DNA from: Bradyrhizobium diazoefficiens
Lineage (GTDB): Bacteria; Pseudomonadota; Alphaproteobacteria; Rhizobiales; Xanthobacteraceae
Reading direction: 5' to 3'
Length of the DNA: 64,000 nt
NCBI RefSeq assembly: GCF_018129965.1
Contig: NZ_JAFCKW010000001.1
Location: 496,001-560,000, forward strand
The notes under the pieces were generated by a model. The model did not search any database, was not told the DNA's origin, and was given only the letters and a program-made list of their open reading frames with translations. Position 1 is the stretch's first letter, and each line of letters opens with the position of its first letter. The translations under genes were made by a program, and so were the position numbers. Positions 17,938 through 25,625 of this stretch are shown one piece after another.

Positions 17938-17958
17938 ACCTCTCCCATAGGGAGAGGT
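17938..17958. repeat. Short perfect hairpin repeat
   Basis: ACCTCTCCC and GGGAGAGGT are separated by three bases. The same hairpin, with a different loop, occurs at 28710-28730, and a related stem lies in the element at 45031-45154. It sits just past the stop of the DUF6894 gene, upstream of the amidase start. No T-run follows, so it is not a classic terminator. Confidence 0.7.
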
Positions 17959-17987
17959 TGCACCGCTCTTGCGGCCGGCCCTTGCGG

Positions 17988-18245
17988 TTAATGCCTCGTC
18001 GCGGACTGGTCGGGGATGTCCAGAAGGGCCTCGGTGAAGGGGAATTCGAGCACGATGTCGCCCGCGACATCGGTCACCTCGATGATCGCTTCCATCAGGG
18101 CAGGCTGGGTGCCCTCGGATTTCAGCACCTCCAGGATCATCTGGCGGGCGACCTCCCAGGCACGATCGGGGTTGCGCAAATCCTCACCTTCGGGATCCAC
18201 GATCAACTCGTCGCCAATGCGGGTGTTGAAGAAATATTTGGGCAT
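17988..18245 (-). CDS. DUF6894 family small protein
   Basis: The 85-residue protein has the DUF6894 opening MPKYFFNTRIGDELIVDPEG (short beta strand with F-x-x-R and D-x-E-G) followed by AWEVARQMILEVLKSEG. The start at 18245 is where the domain begins; an upstream in-frame ATG at 18299 adds 18 residues of no evident family sequence. Such proteins are common and often duplicated in Bradyrhizobium. Function unknown. Confidence 0.8.
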   Translation of the reverse strand: MPKYFFNTRIGDELIVDPEGEDLRNPDRAWEVARQMILEVLKSEGTQPALMEAIIEVTDVAGDIVLEFPFTEALLDIPDQSATRH

Positions 18246-18490
18246 CACCGAGATCCAATTGGGTCGCCTGTAGCGGATTGAAAGCTGCACTGCACTCACA
18301 ACTGCGTTATCAGGACAGGCTTCGCGACCGAATGCGCCACGCGCAAGGCAGCGTCACCAGAAGTGATGTTCCACTCTATCTTTCGCGGCGCAACATGGCC
18401 TTAACGGGAAAATTTCACTGGCGAACTTTTGTGCTCGCATTACTTTAACCTATGGGCGGATACGTCCGAGTTCGAGAAATGGAGAGCGAT

Positions 18491-18571
18491 ATGGCCTGGA
18501 AAGCCCCCAAGATCGTCGAAGTGCCCTGTGGCATGGAAATCAACATGTATGTGAGCGCCGCCCGCAAGTAA
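18491..18571 (+). CDS. pqqA: PQQ precursor peptide PqqA
   Basis: This 26-residue peptide is too short for routine gene finding, but its identity is clear. It ends in GMEINMYVSAARK, with Glu16 and Tyr20 separated by three residues. These are the two side chains that are cross-linked and become the PQQ carbon skeleton. A GGAGAG ribosome site lies 4 bases before the ATG. It is the first gene of pqqABCDE. The 245 bp upstream hold no gene and should contain the operon promoter, though I see no confident consensus. Confidence 0.97.
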   Translation: MAWKAPKIVEVPCGMEINMYVSAARK

Positions 18572-18597
18572 GCGGCCGGTGAATTCGCGTTCTGCGC

Positions 18598-18662
18598 AGG
18601 TGGATCTTTCAGTCACGATGCATGTCCGGACGACAGGATTTGTGTCGGCGTGAGGTCCACCT
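18598..18662 (+). promoter_or_regulatory. Possible stem-loop between pqqA and pqqB
   Basis: The 118-bp pqqA-pqqB spacer contains complementary 7-mers AGGTGGA (18598-18604) and TCCACCT (18656-18662), with the palindrome GTCCGGAC inside the loop. A structure here could separate the abundant PqqA message from the rest of the operon, as suspected in other bacteria. The evidence is only the pairing; there is no T-run. Confidence 0.3.
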
Positions 18663-18689
18663 CGCGAAACTGCCTCCAGGAGACGTAAG

Positions 18690-19619
18690 ATGCTTCGTGT
18701 CGTCGTCCTGGGCGCCGGGGCCGGCGGCGGAGTTCCACAATGGAATTGCGGCTGTGAGGGCTGCCGGGCGGCACGCAGCAACGGTCATGAGCTTTACAGG
18801 ACCCAGGCCTCGGTTGCCTTTACGGGCGACGGTGAACATTGGTTCCTGATCAACGCCTCCCCCGATCTTCGCCAGCAGTTGAACGCCACGCCGCAGCTGC
18901 ATCCCAAGGCGGGCGCCTTGCGCCATACGCCTGTTGCGGGCGTGATCCTGACCAACAGCGAAGTGGATGCGGTGGCGGGCCTGCTGTCGATGCGCGAGGG
19001 CTCGCCGTTCACGATCTATGCGCATGAGAAGGTGCTGGCGATCCTGGCCAGCAACAGCATCTTCAACGTGCTGAACGACAAGACCGTGCGGCGGCAGCCG
19101 ATCGAGATCCGCGAGCCGTTCGAGCCGAGATTGCCGAATGGCACGCGCTCGGGGCTGGAGGTGCTGGCTTTTGCGGTGCCAGGCAAATCGGCCTGGTATC
19201 TGGAGGGCAAGGCGCATCCCGGCGGGGCGAGCGGCGACGGCGATACGCTGGGACTCAAGATCACGGACAAGTCGACCGGCAAATGCTTCTACTTCATCGC
19301 CGCCTGCGCCGAGGTGACCGACGCGCTCAAGGCCGAGATCGACGGCGCGGCGCTGGTGTTCTTCGACGGCACGGTCTGGCAGGATGACGAGATGATCCGC
19401 GCCGGGCTCGGCCACAAGACCGGCAAGAGCATGGGCCACGTCGCGATGTCCGGCGACGACGGCGCGATCGCCCGCCTCGCCGACCTCACGCTCGACAGGA
19501 AGATGTTTCTGCATATCAATAATTCGAACCCGGCGCTGCTGCCTGATACGCCCGAGCGCAAGGCCGCTGAACAGGCGGGTTGGCAGATACCTGCGGATGG
19601 AACGGAGATCGTGCTGTGA
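18690..19619 (+). CDS. pqqB: Pyrroloquinoline quinone biosynthesis protein PqqB
   Basis: The 309-residue protein is of the metallo-beta-lactamase superfamily. The N-terminus MLRVVVLGAGAGGGVPQWNC and the nearby Cys cluster CNCEGCRAAR-like segment (NCGCEGCRAAR) are specific to PqqB. INASPDLRQQL and LTNSEVDAVAGLL replace the usual HxHxDH metal site, as in other PqqB proteins. It is proposed to hydroxylate the cross-linked Glu-Tyr intermediate before the PqqC step. Starts 118 bp after pqqA; its TGA overlaps the GTG start of pqqC. Confidence 0.97.
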   Translation: MLRVVVLGAGAGGGVPQWNCGCEGCRAARSNGHELYRTQASVAFTGDGEHWFLINASPDLRQQLNATPQLHPKAGALRHTPVAGVILTNSEVDAVAGLLSMREGSPFTIYAHEKVLAILASNSIFNVLNDKTVRRQPIEIREPFEPRLPNGTRSGLEVLAFAVPGKSAWYLEGKAHPGGASGDGDTLGLKITDKSTGKCFYFIAACAEVTDALKAEIDGAALVFFDGTVWQDDEMIRAGLGHKTGKSMGHVAMSGDDGAIARLADLTLDRKMFLHINNSNPALLPDTPERKAAEQAGWQIPADGTEIVL

Positions 19620-20395
19620 ATGCCGCGTCAATGACAGGAATGACCGCGCTCTCGATCGGCAAGGAGATCAGGCTCAACTCGGCCGAGGAGCTGGAGGCGA
19701 CGCTGCGCCACATCGGCGCGACGCGCTATCACAGCCTGCATCCCTTCCATAGGCTGCTGCATGGCGGCAAGCTGAACAAGGGCCAGGTGCAGGCCTGGGC
19801 GCTGAACCGCTATTATTACCAGAGCACCATCCCGATCAAGGACGCGGTGGTGATCTCGCGCTTCCGCGACCGCGCCACGCGGCTGGAATGGCGCCACCGC
19901 ATCGAGGACCATGATGGCGATGTCGGCAGCGAGGGCGGCATCGAGCGCTGGCTGAAGCTGACCGACGGCCTCGGTCTCGACACGGCCTATGTGGAATCCA
20001 CGGAAGGAATTTTGCCGGCGACGCGCTTCGCGGTCGAAGCCTATGTGCATTACTGCCGCGAGAAGTCGCCGCTGGAGGCGATCGCCTCGTCCCTGACCGA
20101 ATTGTTCGCGCCGAACCTGCACGAGGAACGCATTGCCGGCATGCTGGAGCATTACGACTTCGTCAACCCCGACATCATGAGCTACTTCAAGCGTCGCCTG
20201 ACCCAGGCGCCGCGCGACGCCCATTTCGCGCTCGACTACGTCAAGGCGCACGCCACGACGCCGGAGCAGCGCGCGCAGGTCTGCAACGCGCTGATCTTCA
20301 AGACCAACGTGCTGTGGGTGCAGCTCGATGCGCTCCAGCACGCCTATGTCGAGGGGAACATCCCGCCGGGCGCGTTCGTGCCGAAATCAAACTGA
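19616..20395 (+). CDS. pqqC: Pyrroloquinoline-quinone synthase PqqC
   Basis: The 259-residue, heme-oxygenase-like helical protein carries out the last cofactor-free oxidation and ring closure to PQQ. Recognisable segments are ATRYHSLHPFHRLLHGGKL, WALNRYYYQSTIPIKDAV and EDHDGDVGSEGGIERW. The start is taken as the GTG overlapping the pqqB stop (GTGA), because GGAG lies 8 bases before it. ATG codons at 19631 and 19640 are alternatives without a ribosome site. Confidence 0.96.
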   Translation: MNAASMTGMTALSIGKEIRLNSAEELEATLRHIGATRYHSLHPFHRLLHGGKLNKGQVQAWALNRYYYQSTIPIKDAVVISRFRDRATRLEWRHRIEDHDGDVGSEGGIERWLKLTDGLGLDTAYVESTEGILPATRFAVEAYVHYCREKSPLEAIASSLTELFAPNLHEERIAGMLEHYDFVNPDIMSYFKRRLTQAPRDAHFALDYVKAHATTPEQRAQVCNALIFKTNVLWVQLDALQHAYVEGNIPPGAFVPKSN

Positions 20396-20405
20396 GGAAC
20401 GATTG

Positions 20406-20717
20406 ATGGCCGGGCCGCGTCATATCAGCGTCAGCGAGGCAAGCCGCCCCGTGCTGCCGCGGCACGCCAAGCTGAAATATGACGAGACGCGCAAGGTCTG
20501 GGTGATCCTGGCGCCGGAACGCGTGCTGGCCCCGGACGAGATCGCGGTCGAGGTCCTGCAGCTCTGTGACGGCAAGCGCAGTGTCGGCGACGTCTCCGAT
20601 CAGCTGGCGGCGAAATATGCCGCGCCGCGCGAGGCGATCCTGGCCGATGTCATCGCCATGCTGCAGGATCTCGCCGACAAGGGCTTCCTCACCGAAGCCA
20701 GGGAGAAGACGCCATGA
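20406..20717 (+). CDS. pqqD: PqqA-binding chaperone PqqD
   Basis: The 103-residue protein has the PqqD fold, a winged-helix RiPP recognition element that binds PqqA and presents it to PqqE. Visible signature: PRHAKLKYDETRKVWVILAPERV, then DGKRSVGDVSDQLAAKY. The ATG at 20406 follows a GAGGA site and lies 10 bp after pqqC. The last codons overlap the start of pqqE (ATGA). Confidence 0.96.
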   Translation: MAGPRHISVSEASRPVLPRHAKLKYDETRKVWVILAPERVLAPDEIAVEVLQLCDGKRSVGDVSDQLAAKYAAPREAILADVIAMLQDLADKGFLTEAREKTP

Positions 20718-21907
20718 GCGAAGTGCTCCCGCCCCTTCCGCCCGACACCAGCGACAGCCTCGCGGTGCTGGAGAAGACGCGCTCGACGGCGGAAACCTTC
20801 GGCATTCCGCTCGCCGTGCTGCTCGAGATCACTCATCGCTGCCCGCTGCAATGCCCCTATTGCTCCAACCCGGTCGAACTCGACCGCTCGGGCAAGGAAT
20901 TGACCACGGACGAGTGGAAGAAGGTGCTGAGCGAGCTGGCCGAGATCGGCGTGCTCCAGGTGCATTTCTCCGGCGGCGAGCCGACGGCGCGGAAAGACCT
21001 CGTCGAACTGGTCAAGCATGCCAGCGATGTCGGGCTCTACACCAACCTGATCACCTCGGCCGTGCTGCTGACGCGCGAGCGGCTGGGCGAGCTGGCCGAT
21101 GCCGGGCTCTGCCACGTGCAGATCTCTTTCCAGGGCATCGAAGATGGCCTTGCCGATCGCGTCGCCGGCTACAAGGGCGGCCACCAGAAGAAGCTCGACG
21201 CCGCAAGATGGACGCGCGAGCTCGATCTGCCGCTCACCGTGAATGCGGTGATGCACCGGCAGAACCTGCATCAGCTCCCCGACATCATCCAGATGTCGCT
21301 CGATCTCGACGCCGACCGGCTCGAGGTCGCCAATGTGCAATATTACGGCTGGGCGCTGAAAAACCGTGCGGCACTGATGCCGACGGTGGCGCAGCTCGAC
21401 GCATGCACTGACATCGTCGAGGACGCGCGCGAGCGGCTCAAGGGCCGGCTGACGATCGACTACGTCGTTCCCGATTATTACGCGCTGCGGCCGAAGAAGT
21501 GCATGGGCGGCTGGGGCCGGCAGTTCTTCAACATCTCGCCGGCCGGCAAGGTGCTGCCCTGCCACGCGGCCGAGAGCATCACCGGGCTCGACTTCTTGTC
21601 GGTGCGCTCGAACCATTCGATCGCCTGGATCTGGCAGAACTCGGAGGCCTTCAACCGCTATCGCGGCACCGGCTGGATGAAGGAGCCGTGCAAGTCCTGC
21701 GACTTCCGCGAGATCGATTTCGGCGGCTGCCGCTGCCAGGCCTTCGCGCTGACCGGCGATGCCGCCAACACCGATCCGGCCTGCGCGCTGTCGCCGCTGC
21801 ACGAGACCATCTTCAAGCAGGCCGAGCGCGAGGCCGCGGGCGAGACCAGCCGCTTCCTCTATCGCAACTTCGCCGGCGGCACGTTAGAGGCAGGCGATGA
21901 TGCCTGA
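20714..21907 (+). CDS. pqqE: PQQ biosynthesis radical SAM protein PqqE
   Basis: The 397-residue radical SAM enzyme forms the Glu-Tyr carbon-carbon bond in PqqA. The SAM cluster motif is CPLQCPYCSNP near residue 37. The C-terminal SPASM domain carries further cysteines (KKCMGGWGRQFFNISPAGKV, PCHAAESITGL, CKSCDFREIDFGGCRCQAF) for auxiliary Fe-S clusters. It starts on an ATGA overlap with pqqD and its end overlaps the next gene by 11 bp. Confidence 0.97.
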   Translation: MSEVLPPLPPDTSDSLAVLEKTRSTAETFGIPLAVLLEITHRCPLQCPYCSNPVELDRSGKELTTDEWKKVLSELAEIGVLQVHFSGGEPTARKDLVELVKHASDVGLYTNLITSAVLLTRERLGELADAGLCHVQISFQGIEDGLADRVAGYKGGHQKKLDAARWTRELDLPLTVNAVMHRQNLHQLPDIIQMSLDLDADRLEVANVQYYGWALKNRAALMPTVAQLDACTDIVEDARERLKGRLTIDYVVPDYYALRPKKCMGGWGRQFFNISPAGKVLPCHAAESITGLDFLSVRSNHSIAWIWQNSEAFNRYRGTGWMKEPCKSCDFREIDFGGCRCQAFALTGDAANTDPACALSPLHETIFKQAEREAAGETSRFLYRNFAGGTLEAGDDA

Positions 21908-22883
21908 CGCCGACGCGGCCGCATCGGCCAAACGTGCCGATCCCTTTGCACCGCTGACCTCGGACATGCTCGATGTCGGCGACGGGCACGAGCTCTATGT
22001 CGAGAGCGTCGGCCGCGCCGACGGCATCCCTGCCATCTATCTGCATGGCGGGCCAGGCTCCGGCTGCCAGCCCGATCATCGCCGGCTGTTCGACCCCGAG
22101 CGTATGCATGCGGTGCTGTTCGACCAGCGCGGCTGCGGCCGCAGCCGTCCCAAGGGATCGCGCGCGCACAACACCACGGCACATCTGATCGCCGACATGG
22201 AAAAGATCCGCGAGAAATTCGGCATCTCGCGCTGGTTGGTGGTCGGCGGTTCCTGGGGCGCGACGCTGGCGCTGGCCTACGCGCAAGCCCATCCCGAGCG
22301 CGTCCTCGGCATCGCGCTGCGCGCGACGTTCCTCGGCACCGCCGCCGAAGTCGAGACGGCCTTCACCTCGCGCCTGTCGCAATTCTATCCCGCGCTCTAC
22401 GAGGATTTTCTCAGCGTGCTGTCGCCGGAAGAGCGCGCGCGGCCGGTAGCCTCCTACTACCGCCGTATCCTCGATCCCGATCCGGCCGTGCACGGTCCGG
22501 CCTCGCGGGCCTGGCACGATACCGAGCGCGCTTTGTCCGAGCACAAGCCCGCCAAGACGCGGATCGATCTCGCCTCGCTCAATGTCTGGCGCACGCTGCC
22601 GGCGACGCCGTTCATGGAGGCGCATTATTTCGTCAACGACAGCTTCATGAGCGAGAACCAGTTGTTGCGGAACGCGGGCCGGCTTGGCGGCATTCCCGGC
22701 ATTATCGTGCAGGGCCGCTACGACCTGCTGTGCCCGCCCGAGACATCGCAGGCGCTCGCGAAAGTTTGGCCGGGTTCCGAGATCCGGATCGTGGAAGAGG
22801 CCGGACATTCACTCTATGATGCCGGCGTGCGGGACGCGGTCATGAAGTCGATCGCGGATATCGCGTCGAAGGCCGCGCGCTGA
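21897..22883 (+). CDS. pip: Prolyl aminopeptidase-like alpha/beta hydrolase coupled to pqqE
   Basis: The 328-residue protein is of peptidase family S33. It has the oxyanion motif IYLHGGPGSGC, DQRGCGRSRP, the nucleophile elbow VVGGSWGATLALAYAQAHP, an acid in GRYDLLCPPE and a His in EEAGHSLYD, giving a full Ser-Asp-His triad. The family removes N-terminal proline. Its ATG lies inside the end of pqqE, so it should be translated with the PQQ operon. No pqqF or pqqG protease gene is present, so a role in trimming PqqA-derived peptides is possible but is inference. Otherwise it would be a general peptide-recycling enzyme. Confidence 0.92.
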   Translation: MMPDADAAASAKRADPFAPLTSDMLDVGDGHELYVESVGRADGIPAIYLHGGPGSGCQPDHRRLFDPERMHAVLFDQRGCGRSRPKGSRAHNTTAHLIADMEKIREKFGISRWLVVGGSWGATLALAYAQAHPERVLGIALRATFLGTAAEVETAFTSRLSQFYPALYEDFLSVLSPEERARPVASYYRRILDPDPAVHGPASRAWHDTERALSEHKPAKTRIDLASLNVWRTLPATPFMEAHYFVNDSFMSENQLLRNAGRLGGIPGIIVQGRYDLLCPPETSQALAKVWPGSEIRIVEEAGHSLYDAGVRDAVMKSIADIASKAAR

Positions 22884-22908
22884 CGCGGGAAAAAAGGACA
22901 ACAAGAAA

Positions 22909-23586
22909 ATGCCGATCGCCGGGACAGGCATGCTGCTGACGTCGATGAACATCGACGACGCCATCGAGCCCGATTTCAACCGCTGGTACGACCGCGAGCA
23001 TCTGGAAGAGCGAGTCGCGATCGAAGGCTTTCTGGAAGCGCGGCGCTATATCGCCCACGCCGCCAATCCCAAATATCTCTCGCTCTATTCGACAGCGACG
23101 CTCGACGTGCTCGACAGCCCCGCCTATCGGGCACGCCTCGCCAACCAGACCGAATGGTCGCGGCGGACCATGGCGCATTTCAAGGACATGCTGCGCGTGG
23201 TCGCGCGCATCACCATCAGCAAGGGCACCGGCCGCGGCGCCGCGCTCGGCCTGGTGCGGCTGCGGCCGACGGCGCAGAATGCCGGCGCATGGCGTGATGC
23301 ACTGCACGACAAACTGGCGCCCGCGCAGCGCGACGGTATCATCTCGATGCATCTGCTCGAGAGCGAGCCGGAACTATCGGGCGCGACGGCAGACATTCCG
23401 GCGACGCGCAACGAGGGCGCGCGCGACTGGTTCGTATTGATCGACGGCACGCATGTCGGCGCGGTCTCGGCAGTGATCGCCGAACATTTTACCGGCCCTG
23501 CTGCAGCGCCCTTCCCGCTTCCCATCTCCGTCGGCACTTACAGCCTGATGTGGGATCTGACGAAAAGCGATATCGCGCGCAGCTAA
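22909..23586 (+). CDS. Protein of unknown function at the end of the pqq operon
   Basis: The 225-residue soluble protein has no signal peptide or membrane segment. The N-terminal part (LLTSMNIDDAIEPDFNRWYD followed by REHLEERVAIEGF) resembles the EthD-like dimeric alpha-beta barrel fold, in which a short W-Y-x-x-H-x-x-E segment is typical. A second half (residues ~110-215) may be a repeat of the same fold. It starts 25 bp after the peptidase-like gene on the same strand, so it probably shares the pqq transcript. Function not assigned. Confidence 0.75.
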   Translation: MPIAGTGMLLTSMNIDDAIEPDFNRWYDREHLEERVAIEGFLEARRYIAHAANPKYLSLYSTATLDVLDSPAYRARLANQTEWSRRTMAHFKDMLRVVARITISKGTGRGAALGLVRLRPTAQNAGAWRDALHDKLAPAQRDGIISMHLLESEPELSGATADIPATRNEGARDWFVLIDGTHVGAVSAVIAEHFTGPAAAPFPLPISVGTYSLMWDLTKSDIARS

Positions 23587-23825
23587 CGCATCTATACGCA
23601 ACGCAGCATATTGCACCGCACGCATCTCGCGCGCAGCGCCATGATGCTGTTCGCGCGCAGCTCCCATGAAAGCCGGCGATTGCGAAACTTTAGCGTTGTA
23701 CTTCGGAACGCTTCCAATAAGCTAAGCCAATGACGTCATTCATAAACCAGATCGACGCGCGATAAGCGTTCGCCAAGCTCAAGAAAAGGCCGCGGGGTCT
23801 TTGAGCCTGCGCGGACAGGGTAGGA

Positions 23826-25625
23826 ATGAAACCGACCGATATTTCGGCCCCCGACTACTTTCACAAAGTGGTCGATTGCCAATGGGCCTGTCCAGCGCAC
23901 ACTCCCGTTCCCGAATACATCCGACTGATCGCGCAAGGCCGCTACAGCGACGCCTACATGATCAACTGGAAATCGAATGTGTTTCCCGGAATTCTGGGAC
24001 GCACCTGCGATCGTCCGTGCGAGCCGGCATGCCGGCGCGGACGCGTCGAGGAAACGCCGGTTGCGATCTGCCGCCTCAAGCGCGTCGCCGCCGATTTCAA
24101 GGACGACATCACGCAACGCCTGCCGCGTCCCGCCGTAAAGAACGGCAAGCGCGTTGCGCTCGTGGGCGGCGGTCCGGCCTCGCTGACGGTGGCGCGCGAT
24201 CTCGCGCCGCTCGGCTATCACTGCACGGTGTTCGACAGCGATCCGCAAGCCGGCGGCATGATGCGGTCGCAGATCCCGAAATTCCGCTTGCCCAATGCGG
24301 TGATCGACGAGGAGACCGGCTACATCCTGGGCCTCGGCGTCGAGTTCAAGGGCGGCCATCGCATCGAGAGCATGAAGGCGCTGCTCGCGGAGAAATATGA
24401 TGCGATCTTCGTCGGCTCCGGCGCGCCGCGCGGACGCGAACTCGGCATTCCCGGCCGGACAGAGGCGGCCGGCAACATCCATATCGGCATCGACTGGCTC
24501 TCGTCGGTCTCGTTCGGCCACACCGACAGAATAGGCAAGCGCGTCATCGTGCTCGGCGGCGGCAATACCGCGATGGATTGCTGCCGCACCGCGCGCAGGC
24601 TCGGCGGCGAAGACGTCAAGGTGATCGTGCGCTCCGGCTTCGAGGAGATGAAGGCCTCGCCCTGGGAGAAGGACGACGCGATCCACGAGGACATTCCGAT
24701 CCTCAACTTCCTCGTTCCCATTGCCTTCCTTCACGACAATGGCAAGCTGACCGGCATCACCTTCCAGAAAGTGAAGGCCGAATACGACGCCAACGGCCGC
24801 CGCAATCTGGTGCCCTCGGGCGAGCCGGACCAGACCTTCCCATGCGATGACGTGCTGGTCGCGGTCGGCCAGGAGAACGCCTTTCCCTGGATCGAGCGCG
24901 ACTGCGGCATCGAGTTCGACAAGTGGAACATGCCGAAGGTCGATCCGAAGACGTTGGTCTCAACCCATCCGAAAGTGTTCTTCGGCGGCGACGCCGCATT
25001 CGGCCCGAAGAATATCATCTGGGCGGTGGCGCAGGGCCATGACGCCGCGCTGTCGATCCACAGGATGCTCTCCGGCGAGGACATCACCGCGCGGCCGCTG
25101 CCCGAGGTGCATGTCTCGTCGCAGAAGATGGGCATCCACGAATGGAGCTATGACAACGACGTCTCCAGCGACAAGCGCTTCAAGGTGCCGCATCGCGACA
25201 AGGTGGTCGCGTTGAAGGACATCCGCACCGAGGTCGAGCTCGGCTACGACGTCAAGCTCGCGCTCGGCGAAGCCGAACGCTGCCTGAACTGCGACGTGCA
25301 GACCGTGTTCTCGACCTCGCTCTGCATCGAGTGCGACGCCTGCGTCGACATCTGCCCGATGGATTGCATCACCTTCACGCTGAATGGCGAGGAAACCGAT
25401 CTGCGGCAGCGGCTGAAGGCGCCCTCGCTGCATCCCGACCAGGACCTCTACGTCTCGGGCGACCTCAAGACCGGGCGCGTGATGGTGAAGGACGAGGATG
25501 TCTGCCTGCATTGCGGGCTGTGTGCCGAGCGCTGTCCCACCGGAGCCTGGGACATGCAGAAATATCTCATCGAAATGACTCACGCGGGATCATCATGTCC
25601 GACAAGAAGCCGCTCAGCAGCGTAA
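23826..25625 (+). CDS. FAD-dependent NAD(P)-ferredoxin oxidoreductase fused to a 2[4Fe-4S] ferredoxin domain
   Basis: The 599-residue protein is related to the glutamate synthase small subunit and NfnB. Domains in order: an N-terminal Cys-rich Fe-S domain (CQWACPAHTPVPEYI and CDRPCEPACRRGRV), an FAD Rossmann site (VALVGGGPASLTVARDLAPLG), an NAD(P) site (VIVLGGGNTAMDCCRTARRL), and a C-terminal ferredoxin with CIECDACVDICP and CLHCGLCAERCP, each able to hold a [4Fe-4S] cluster. It should move electrons between NAD(P)H and the Fe-S centres of the 2-oxoacid oxidoreductase encoded next. Its stop lies 31 bases inside that next gene, showing tight coupling. Confidence 0.9.
   Translation: MKPTDISAPDYFHKVVDCQWACPAHTPVPEYIRLIAQGRYSDAYMINWKSNVFPGILGRTCDRPCEPACRRGRVEETPVAICRLKRVAADFKDDITQRLPRPAVKNGKRVALVGGGPASLTVARDLAPLGYHCTVFDSDPQAGGMMRSQIPKFRLPNAVIDEETGYILGLGVEFKGGHRIESMKALLAEKYDAIFVGSGAPRGRELGIPGRTEAAGNIHIGIDWLSSVSFGHTDRIGKRVIVLGGGNTAMDCCRTARRLGGEDVKVIVRSGFEEMKASPWEKDDAIHEDIPILNFLVPIAFLHDNGKLTGITFQKVKAEYDANGRRNLVPSGEPDQTFPCDDVLVAVGQENAFPWIERDCGIEFDKWNMPKVDPKTLVSTHPKVFFGGDAAFGPKNIIWAVAQGHDAALSIHRMLSGEDITARPLPEVHVSSQKMGIHEWSYDNDVSSDKRFKVPHRDKVVALKDIRTEVELGYDVKLALGEAERCLNCDVQTVFSTSLCIECDACVDICPMDCITFTLNGEETDLRQRLKAPSLHPDQDLYVSGDLKTGRVMVKDEDVCLHCGLCAERCPTGAWDMQKYLIEMTHAGSSCPTRSRSAA

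Noticed and set aside
17938..17958. A Rho-independent terminator
   Set aside because: There is a perfect stem but no T-run on either strand. The same stem recurs elsewhere, so it is treated as a repeat.
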